Positions 18,926 to 25,560 of a stretch of 35,834 nucleotides of DNA are shown here, one piece after another. How positions within the stretch are numbered: position 1 is the stretch's first letter; each line of letters begins with the position of its first letter. The stretch is taken from the NCBI RefSeq assembly GCF_924101635.2, contig NZ_CAKMAA020000044.1:1-35834 (forward strand), in the 5' to 3' direction. The DNA comes from Candidatus Nitrotoga sp. HW29 (GTDB lineage Bacteria > Pseudomonadota > Gammaproteobacteria > Burkholderiales > Gallionellaceae). The translations under genes were made by a program, and so were the position numbers. The notes beneath the pieces were generated by a model. The model worked only from the letters and a program-made list of their open reading frames with translations. It had not been told where the DNA came from and made no database searches.

Positions 18926-20212
18926 ATGCACATCGCACAACAGGGTGCCAGCCAAGTTGTCTGCCAAGTTTTGGCCGGACGCAATCTGAGTCAGATACTG
19001 AGTGCAGCTTTGCAGACTACGTCCGGACAAATTATGCCCGAGTTAACACCACAACAACGTGGTGCGTTACAGGATTTAAGTTATGGTACGCTGCGTTTTT
19101 ACGGTCAATTGGTGCGCATACTGGATCAATTGTTGCACAAACCCGTGCAGGATTTGCAACTACGCTGCCTGCTATTAGTCGCTTTATATCAACTACTACA
19201 TACCAAAGCTGCCCCCCATGCGGTGGTAGATCATGCCGTGCGTGCGGTGCGAAAGAGCAATGCAGCAGCTGGAGGGCTGACCAATGCAGTGCTGCGCAAT
19301 TTTTTGCGTAACCGCGAAGCGTTAGTTGCCGTCGCAGCCACTAGCGAGGAGGGTCGCTATGCCTATCCGCAATGGTGGATAACTGCGGTCCAGGCGCAAT
19401 ATGGAAGACATTCGGAAGCGATCTTGCTAGCAGGTAACCAGCATCCCCCTATGACACTGCGTGTAAATTGTCGATATATCAGCACCGCAGATTATCTGGC
19501 TTTGCTTGCTCAGCAGGGTATCCAAGCCAGTCTGATCGAGCCAGATGCTGTACTATTGAGGGACCCGCTACCGGTAAATAAATTACCAGGATTCTTCGAT
19601 GGTTTGGTTTCCGTGCAAGATGCGGGTGCGCAATACGCAGCACACCTGTTGGACGCACAGGACGGTATGCGAGTGCTTGATGCGTGTGCTGCACCCGGCG
19701 GAAAGACTACCCACCTACTGGAGCTGGCACAACTTGATCTAATTGCTTTGGACAAAAACTCGCAACGTTTGGAACGGGTACGTGAAAACCTGCAACGCCT
19801 GCAATTGCATGCACAATTGCAGAACGGTGATGCGGCGCAACCCGATAGCTGGTGGGATAGCAAACCATTCCATCGCATCTTGGCCGATGTACCCTGCTCT
19901 GCCTCTGGCGTGGTACGGCGCCATCCCGATATAAAATGGCTACGTCGCCCGGACGATATTAGTGGATTTGCACAGCAACAATTAAATATTCTTCGCTCGT
20001 TATGGCGGTTGCTGGAAAGAGATGGAAAATTGCTCTATGTAACCTGCTCCATTTTTGCGCGAGAAAACCAGCAAGTTATCAATGAATTTTTGAAAAAGCA
20101 TGATGATGTCAAACAATTACCATTGACCATACCCAATTTAAATGACGGTCAAATATTTCCCAATGACCAGCATGATGGTTTCTTTTATGCATTACTACAA
20201 AAGCAGGCATAA
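18926..20212 (+). CDS. rsmB: 16S rRNA (cytosine(967)-C5)-methyltransferase RsmB
   Basis: It methylates C967 of 16S rRNA with SAM. The 428-aa protein has an NusB-like RNA-binding domain over about residues 1-140 (LSYGTLRFYGQLVRILDQLL and AAPHAVVDHAVRAVRKSN). The methyltransferase core follows: VLDACAAPGGKTTHLLEL (SAM site), ALDKNSQRL, ILADVPCSASGVVRRHPDIK (with the Pro-Cys motif) and LLYVTCSIFARENQ (catalytic Cys in TCS). Start at 18926 is one base after the fmt stop, a coupled arrangement typical of the def-fmt-rsmB (sun) operon. The open frame upstream to 18785 overlaps fmt and is not coding. Confidence 0.96.
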   Translation: MHIAQQGASQVVCQVLAGRNLSQILSAALQTTSGQIMPELTPQQRGALQDLSYGTLRFYGQLVRILDQLLHKPVQDLQLRCLLLVALYQLLHTKAAPHAVVDHAVRAVRKSNAAAGGLTNAVLRNFLRNREALVAVAATSEEGRYAYPQWWITAVQAQYGRHSEAILLAGNQHPPMTLRVNCRYISTADYLALLAQQGIQASLIEPDAVLLRDPLPVNKLPGFFDGLVSVQDAGAQYAAHLLDAQDGMRVLDACAAPGGKTTHLLELAQLDLIALDKNSQRLERVRENLQRLQLHAQLQNGDAAQPDSWWDSKPFHRILADVPCSASGVVRRHPDIKWLRRPDDISGFAQQQLNILRSLWRLLERDGKLLYVTCSIFARENQQVINEFLKKHDDVKQLPLTIPNLNDGQIFPNDQHDGFFYALLQKQA

Positions 20213-20816
20213 CCTGGCGCGATTGCTGGCTATACTGCTGGCATTCTGGCTGGGTATTTCGGTCGTCTGTGCCGAAGGTATTACAGTGCGTAAAACGGAG
20301 GCACGATTTTCTGACGGCAGCTACCAATTTTCGGCTGATTTCGACATCAGCTTAAACTTTGTAGTAGATCAAGCACTGACGCGCGGGGTGCCTCTGTATT
20401 TCATTAGCGAATTCACCCTGATTCGTCCACGTTGGTACTGGCTGGACGAAGTTATCATAAAAAATGAACAAACTGCCAAACTATCTTACAACAAACTAAC
20501 GCGCCAATACCGCATCACGCGTGGCTCGCTATTCCAAAACTTTTCCAGCCTGGGTGATGCACTGCGTATTATCAGTCATCAATCTGCCCCCCCTATTGAT
20601 GCTTCGCTGCTTCAAAAAAATAACGATTATATTACAGCGCTATTGCCCCAAAAAGGGGACTACATTGCTGCCACGCGAATGCGTCTGGATGTAACACAAT
20701 TACCAAAACCACTGCAAGTCAATGCACTGGCCACACAAGACTGGAACTTTGATTCCAATTGGTACCGCTGGATAGTTCGTCCCGTCGTATCTGCTGCAGA
20801 CCGCGAAAATGAGTAG
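20187..20816 (+). CDS. DUF4390 domain protein, membrane-anchored or exported
   Basis: A protein of about 209 aa with a hydrophobic N-terminal segment (LARLLAILLAFWLGISVVCA) that is a signal peptide or anchor. The DUF4390 region follows: EARFSDGSYQFSADFDISLN, ALTRGVPLYFISEF, then RPRWYWLD and TRQYRITRGSLFQNFSSLGD. The function of this domain is unknown. It lies between rsmB and the ntrY-type kinase in betaproteobacteria, as here. The ATG at 20187 overlaps the end of rsmB by 26 bases; upstream ATG codons in the same frame (from 20142) would lengthen the overlap. It ends 3 bases before the GTG of ntrY. Its constant position suggests a link to the kinase, perhaps as a periplasmic input, but this is inference. 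Confidence 0.86.
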   Translation: MHYYKSRHNLARLLAILLAFWLGISVVCAEGITVRKTEARFSDGSYQFSADFDISLNFVVDQALTRGVPLYFISEFTLIRPRWYWLDEVIIKNEQTAKLSYNKLTRQYRITRGSLFQNFSSLGDALRIISHQSAPPIDASLLQKNNDYITALLPQKGDYIAATRMRLDVTQLPKPLQVNALATQDWNFDSNWYRWIVRPVVSAADRENE

Positions 20817-20819
20817 GCA

Positions 20820-22943
20820 GTGAAGTATCTAATTTTTATCAGCGCACTGGTTGGCAGCTTCCTGCTCTATCTGCTGTCAAGCGCCAGCGCTAATACTGAA
20901 TTATTTTCACACAATTACTATGTACTGCTGGCTTTAGCCGGAGTCTTGGCCGTATATCTAACCGTGCTGGTTGGCTATCAATTATGGCAATTGCGCGGCA
21001 AGCTTAAAGCACAGGTATTCGGTGCGAAACTCACCCTACGTTTGACGTCGTTTTTCATTTTGATTGCGATCCTGCCAGGCATACTGGTGTATGCTGTTTC
21101 GGTACAGTTTCTTGATAAAAGCATCGAATCGTGGTTCGACCTTCGAGTAGAAAAAGCGTTGGAGGGTGGTTTGAACCTGGGCCGAAATGCGCTGGAAACG
21201 GGTTTGAAGGAATTGAGCAAGAAAGGTCAATCCACCGCCCTGTTACTTGCCAAACAATCTCCAGAACAATATACCAAAACCTTGGGCCAGCTAATAGGCA
21301 AAGGGACTGCCCATGATGCTGCGTTGTTTAACAAAAGCGGAAAACTACTCGCATTTGCCAGTAATAACCGCAAGCAGTCCCCCAATATACCGGAGGCCGA
21401 AATTCTGCAAGAAGTAAGCCAGCAAGGACTGCATAGCATGATTGATACGCTGCCTGATAATAGCCCGATATTGCGTGTGCTGGTGCTGGTTAAGCCGTTG
21501 CAGCTATCAACTGGCGCGCGTATCCTGCAACTAACCCAACCCGTGCCCAAACAGCTTGCCGCTGACGCAGAGATGGTACGGACGGTTTATCGCGATTACC
21601 AAGAGCTGTCGTTGTCTCGTTTGGGGTTAAAGCGCTTATATGGCATCACGTTGACACTATCGCTGTTGATTGTATTGTTGAGTGCGGTATCAGCTGCTTT
21701 CTTTATCAGTGATCGTCTAAGCGCACCACTCGCAGCACTAGCCGAAGGAACACGGGCGGTAGCACAGGGCGATTTTTCACGTCAACATCCCGTTAAAAGC
21801 CGTGATGAGCTGGGGGCGCTCACCGGACTATTCAACCAGATGACGTTACAACTGGCCGATGCGAAAACCACGAGCGAACAGCAACAGCGCCAAGCAGAAG
21901 ATGCCAAAGCCTATCTGGAAAGCATGCTGGCGCACCTATCGTCTGGCGTGTTGGTAGTGGATGAACAATTCAAGCTGCGTTCTGTCAACAGTAGTGCGGC
22001 GCAGATACTTGGAGCGTCACTTCTGGATATGCAGGATATACCGTTGGCGGAAATCGCAGTACGTCACCCCCTGCTCCGTCCTTTTTCCGATGCGATCATG
22101 CAAGCCTTTAATGAAGTGACCAGTGGCGAATGGCAGCGCCAAATTGAACGACCAAGCAAGAATGGTGATCAGATATTATTGATGCGCGGCACCCGATTAT
22201 CCACAGCGACGGATAATAGCTACGTCGTTGTGTTTGACGATATTACCTATTTGCTGCAAGCAGAACGTCAAGCCGCGTGGGGCGAAGTGGCACGCCGTTT
22301 GGCGCATGAAATCAAGAATCCGCTTACCCCAATTCAGCTGTCTGCAGAGCGACTTCAGCATAAATTGAGCACCAAACTGGACGGTAGCGACGCACAATTG
22401 TTGCAGCGCGCCACACAGACTATCGTGAGTCAAGTGGCAGCAATGAAAAACATGGTAACCGAATTCGCTGACTATGCCCGGGCACCCGCTCCCAAATTGG
22501 TAGTGCTGGACATGCACCAGCTACTACGCGAAGTGCTTGGATTATATGAAGCCAACAACAGTCCAATTACCTTGCGTTTGAATGCAACCCAAACTTGGGT
22601 GAAAGGAGATGCAACACGCTTGCGCCAAGTGATCCATAATTTGTTGCAAAATTCGTATGACGCTTTACAAAACATTACACAACGGGAAATTATCCTGAGC
22701 ACGGCAGAGGAAGGCAGCGCATTAAAGCTGTGTGTACAAGATAATGGCAGCGGTTTTCCCGAGCATTTGCTGGCGCGTGCTTTTGAACCTTATAGAACGA
22801 CAAAGCCCAAGGGTACCGGGCTAGGTTTAGCAATCGTGAAAAAAATTGTGGAAGAGCACGGTGGCAGTATTGTTATTGAAAATGTAACAACTGGTGGAAC
22901 AAAAGTAAGTGTTACTTTGCCCTTATTAATAGAGGTCGTGTGA
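20820..22943 (+). CDS. ntrY: NtrY-like membrane sensor histidine kinase
   Basis: A 707-aa sensor kinase. Four likely membrane segments lie near residues 4-22, 33-55, 75-95 and 275-297, so a periplasmic sensor section of about 180 residues lies between the third and fourth. HAMP covers about 295-350. A PAS-like domain follows at about 365-475. HisKA has phospho-acceptor His496 in RRLAHEIKNPLTPIQLSAER. The HATPase domain has NLLQNSYDAL, DNGSGFPE and GTGLGLAIVKKIVEEHGG. Overall architecture matches NtrY of the NtrYX pair, often tied to nitrogen or redox regulation; the exact signal is unknown here. It starts with GTG 3 bases after the DUF4390 gene and its stop abuts ntrX. Confidence 0.9.
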   Translation: MKYLIFISALVGSFLLYLLSSASANTELFSHNYYVLLALAGVLAVYLTVLVGYQLWQLRGKLKAQVFGAKLTLRLTSFFILIAILPGILVYAVSVQFLDKSIESWFDLRVEKALEGGLNLGRNALETGLKELSKKGQSTALLLAKQSPEQYTKTLGQLIGKGTAHDAALFNKSGKLLAFASNNRKQSPNIPEAEILQEVSQQGLHSMIDTLPDNSPILRVLVLVKPLQLSTGARILQLTQPVPKQLAADAEMVRTVYRDYQELSLSRLGLKRLYGITLTLSLLIVLLSAVSAAFFISDRLSAPLAALAEGTRAVAQGDFSRQHPVKSRDELGALTGLFNQMTLQLADAKTTSEQQQRQAEDAKAYLESMLAHLSSGVLVVDEQFKLRSVNSSAAQILGASLLDMQDIPLAEIAVRHPLLRPFSDAIMQAFNEVTSGEWQRQIERPSKNGDQILLMRGTRLSTATDNSYVVVFDDITYLLQAERQAAWGEVARRLAHEIKNPLTPIQLSAERLQHKLSTKLDGSDAQLLQRATQTIVSQVAAMKNMVTEFADYARAPAPKLVVLDMHQLLREVLGLYEANNSPITLRLNATQTWVKGDATRLRQVIHNLLQNSYDALQNITQREIILSTAEEGSALKLCVQDNGSGFPEHLLARAFEPYRTTKPKGTGLGLAIVKKIVEEHGGSIVIENVTTGGTKVSVTLPLLIEVV

Positions 22944-22945
22944 AA

Positions 22946-23599
22946 ATGGCAGCCAAAGAAATTTTAGTGGTAGATGATGAAATCGGGATACGCGAATTGC
23001 TCTCGGAAATCTTGTTTGACGAAGGTTACCATGTGCATCTGGCCGAAAATGCTACTCAAGCCCGCGATTTTCGCAACCGGCAGGCGCCGGATTTGGTGTT
23101 GCTGGACATCTGGATGCCGAATACCGATGGCGTCAGTCTGCTTAAAGAGTGGGTGGGACAGAACTTGTTGACTATGCCAGTGATCATGATGTCAGGGCAC
23201 GGCACTATAGAAACAGCACTTGAGGCGACGCGCATTGGTGCGGTGGATTTCCTTGAGAAACCCATTGCGCTACAGAAACTGCTTAATGCTGTGGCCAAGG
23301 CAATCACGCTAAGCGCAACACCAACTATTCGACAGGAAATTACATCAACACATTTAATTGATCGAGGAAGCATGACGACCCTTTGGGAGGCTGCGGCACA
23401 ATTCCCATTGCCACTCGACTTGCCATTACGAGAAGCACGTGATCATTTTGACAGCCTGTATTTCAATTATCATATGCATAAAGAAAACGGCAATATATCC
23501 CGTGTGGCGAAGAACGTTGGCTTGGAACGTACCCATTTATATCGCAAATTAAAACAGCTCGATGTTAAGTTCACCAAGAAGGGCTTGGACGAAAAGTAA
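22946..23599 (+). CDS. NtrX-like response regulator without AAA+ domain
   Basis: A 217-aa protein with a receiver domain (VDDEIGIRELL, phospho-acceptor Asp in LLDIWMPNTDG, VIMMSGHGTIETALEA, then LEKPI with the conserved Lys). About 50 linker residues and a C-terminal Fis-type helix-turn-helix follow (NGNISRVAKNVGLERTHLYR, then KLKQLDV). Classical NtrX is about 450 aa with a central sigma-54-activating AAA+ ATPase; that domain is absent here without any frameshift trace. It therefore should act as a DNA-binding regulator that does not open sigma-54 promoters. I prefer the ATG at 22946, two bases after the ntrY stop and 10 after GAGG; a GTG at 22940 is possible. Short forms may be normal in this lineage. 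Confidence 0.9.
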   Translation: MAAKEILVVDDEIGIRELLSEILFDEGYHVHLAENATQARDFRNRQAPDLVLLDIWMPNTDGVSLLKEWVGQNLLTMPVIMMSGHGTIETALEATRIGAVDFLEKPIALQKLLNAVAKAITLSATPTIRQEITSTHLIDRGSMTTLWEAAAQFPLPLDLPLREARDHFDSLYFNYHMHKENGNISRVAKNVGLERTHLYRKLKQLDVKFTKKGLDEK

Positions 23600-23710
23600 C
23601 AATTCCAAACCAGAAATATCAGGATGGTGTTATGCGAATAATGGATAATTAAGTACAGCTTGAGCGATGCAAGCCATATTTATTTTAGGGGTTAAGCCTT
23701 GAAATAAAGC

Positions 23711-23787
23711 ACCCCGCAGCAAGCTACGGGGTATTAACTACGCTTTTCAAGCCGCCGGCTTTCAACCAGCCTTCGCTCCAAGGAGCG
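23711..23787. repeat. hairpin-rich intergenic element downstream of ntrX
   Basis: Three inverted repeats in a row: ACCCCGCAGC/GCTACGGGGT at 23711-23732 with one mismatch, AAGCC/GGCTT at 23749-23761, and CGCTCC/GGAGCG at 23774-23787. The ACCCCG...CGGGGT stem followed by GGGGAATTGAACCCG looks like a dispersed intergenic repeat of the kind found in many proteobacteria. It also sits where a terminator for two convergent genes is needed. Confidence 0.6.
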
Positions 23788-23807
23788 GGGAATTGAACCC
23801 GTAGAGA

Positions 23808-24326
23808 TTAATTGTTGCGCTTTTGGGATACTGCACAAATGCGCTGCATAACAGCGGGATTGGGTTCGTGAAATTCACCTTGTTGATAGGCAATTACTGT
23901 TAGTTGCGGGAAAAAAACTTCCAATAACTCGTTAGAACGCAGCAAAAAATCTGGGTTTTTGGGGCGCCCAAAACGTTCATTGCCATCCATAAATGTTTCA
24001 TAAATTAATACCCCACCGGTATGCAACGATTCGATCAGGCGGGGTAACAGCGGTCTATGGAGATAGCGGCTTACCACTATGCCATGGAAGCGACAGCCGA
24101 AATATGGCCAAACATCATTTTCCAAGTCTGCAACGGTAGTTAATATATTAGGTAACTGTTGTAATCCAGTAAGACTTTGCACATCACGATCTACCGCATG
24201 TACTTGCCAATCGTTGGCTGCAAGCCAACGCGCATGGCGACCGTTGCCACAAGCTAAATCGAGCACTTGGCCACCGTTAGGGATCAATTGGGCATAGTGG
24301 CAAATCCAAGGCGATGGAGTACCCAT
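23808..24326 (-). CDS. class I SAM-dependent methyltransferase, TehB-like
   Basis: A compact 172-aa methyltransferase. The SAM motif VLDLACGNGRHARWLA lies near residue 22-37, followed by HAVDRDVQSL for the acidic ribose ligand and HGIVVSRYLHRPLLPRLIES in the fourth-strand region. GGVLIYETFMDGNERFGRPK resembles tellurite-resistance TehB and related small methyltransferases. The substrate cannot be read from the sequence. It converges on ntrX with the hairpin element between them and has no same-strand partner close by. Confidence 0.85.
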   Translation of the reverse strand: MGTPSPWICHYAQLIPNGGQVLDLACGNGRHARWLAANDWQVHAVDRDVQSLTGLQQLPNILTTVADLENDVWPYFGCRFHGIVVSRYLHRPLLPRLIESLHTGGVLIYETFMDGNERFGRPKNPDFLLRSNELLEVFFPQLTVIAYQQGEFHEPNPAVMQRICAVSQKRNN

Positions 24327-24558
24327 CTGTTATAACGGGATAGTATTGTGATGTTTTGTCATCATTTAACGATGATTATAGTCGTCTTCATGAAATACAC
24401 TGTTTAATAAGCCGATATCGTATTTTTTATACACTGAGGGCACCAAGTAAATTTTCTTCGAATCAAATAAAAAACTTAGTACATACAGCTCTATTTTGTA
24501 GATAACCTGAAATGCCGGCATATAAAATCGCAATTACATAACCATCAACTGTAGTTTT

Positions 24559-24969
24559 TTAAAATTCAAAAGAAGCGGTGTGTTCCGTCAATGTCGAATA
24601 AATCCCGAAATCTTTATAAACCGTCAGAGCTGCTTTCAAGTCAGCAATGATCTCCGGCTTTTTTTCCTGTAATTCATCTGGCAGGTTCATTATAACCAAC
24701 CTCCAATTTGCCCAAGCTCTGGTACCCAGTACTTTTCCATTGCTAATCCGAAGCCGGACAAATATCAATGTTCCTTTCCAGTAATAGGTGAAGTCGTGCT
24801 GATTCCGAAATTCATCTTCACCCGACACAATCCATCGAAGATAGATGTCATTTTCACGATCGATAGTCCAATCAGGCCGCACATTCGCTTTACCATAACA
24901 CTGATTAATTTCCTCTAATCCGTATTTCTTAATGTCCTCCTCCGGGACATATTCATTCACAAATGCCAT
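24559..24969 (-). CDS. conserved hypothetical protein, 136 aa
   Basis: A soluble-looking protein with no signal peptide. It begins MAFVNEYVPEEDIKKYGLEE and has an aromatic-rich middle (DIYLRWIVSGEDEFRNQHDF followed by TYYWKGTLIFVRL). I have a recollection of unnamed proteins that share the MAFVNE...EEDxKKYG start and a YYWKG/LHWKG strand, but no function. The ATG at 24969 is chosen because AGGAG lies 8 bases upstream; an in-frame start 14 codons earlier lacks one. It stands alone between AT-rich spacers and next to the IS30/IS630 debris, so it may belong to the accessory island. Confidence 0.65.
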   Translation of the reverse strand: MAFVNEYVPEEDIKKYGLEEINQCYGKANVRPDWTIDRENDIYLRWIVSGEDEFRNQHDFTYYWKGTLIFVRLRISNGKVLGTRAWANWRLVIMNLPDELQEKKPEIIADLKAALTVYKDFGIYSTLTEHTASFEF

Positions 24970-25156
24970 GGTTTGGTTCTCCTGTTCGTGTTGTGGTGTA
25001 GATTGAATCATTTTTGATGCCTATCAATTTTTATATTGAAAATTTTTTTAATCATGGTGTTGCATATTGTGAATACTGCAATCATCCCCATACAATCATG
25101 CAACTGATAATATCATTCAACAGTATATATATGCGCTTCTACATGGCCAATTGCAA

Positions 25157-25285
25157 GGCGGATTCAACACTGAAGTGCAACTTTTGTAAGTAAGTTTTAG
25201 GTGGTGAGTTGCATTAATATCGGAATCACTTAAACAACCAAGTAATAAAAAGCACACATGAAGAAATATACTGATCCGGCCAGTT
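25157..25285 (+). mobile_element. IS30-family left-end remnant
   Basis: Compared with the reverse complement of 28872-28923 and the sequence up to the transposase start, this keeps the inverted repeat GGCGGATTCAAC, the roughly 100-base leader, and the start codon at 25258. Beyond the ATG the first nine codons still resemble the transposase (M-K-K-Y... against M-N-Q-Y...), then a stop occurs. Many substitutions show it is older than the identical pair at 1-52 and 28872-28923. Confidence 0.8.
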
Positions 25286-25292
25286 GAAGTTT

Positions 25293-25484
25293 TCACGCTG
25301 CATATTTCACACGAACATCCTGAAAGGATTGTTTGACACGCTCGGGGGATTTTCCAATGTTTGCATATGTTCGGTTGTTGCGACTTTCAACTTGCCCTTG
25401 CTGCGTACCGGAACCATTTGAATAATGGCATACTTCAAGCCAGCCCGGGTTTAGCTCCGGGCTGTAGCTAGGCAGACCAGTCAC
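25293..25484 (-). pseudogene. IS630-like transposase C-terminal remnant
   Basis: The short frame begins with LPSYSPELNPG, the conserved block containing the last catalytic region of IS630/Tc1-type DDE transposases (usually LPxYSPELNPxE). Here the acidic residue after the proline is lost (Gly-Trp). The remaining 45 residues end in a plausible IS630 tail (SPERVKQSFQDVRVKYA). The N-terminal two thirds are missing, and it abuts the IS30 remnant. Confidence 0.6.
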
Positions 25485-25560
25485 TCAATTAATTTGTTCG
25501 AGTTAAAAGCCTTATTAATAATCATCCAGTATGGTCTGCCCTGGTTGGTAACAGTGGCGA

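Larger units (their letters stand above)
25012..25560. other. 549-base gene-free stretch holding IS debris
   Basis: Contains an AT-rich spacer (25012-25156), an IS30 left-end remnant (25157-25285) and a broken IS630-like transposase tail (about 25293-25484). A further 75 bases without any feature I can name precede the surface-protein stop codon. Confidence 0.65.

Noticed and set aside
20187-23599. Possible complete nitrogen-regulation (NtrYX) locus
   Set aside because: The regulator lacks the AAA+ domain, and no glnA, nif or nitrogen transport genes are near, so a nitrogen role is not supported by the window.
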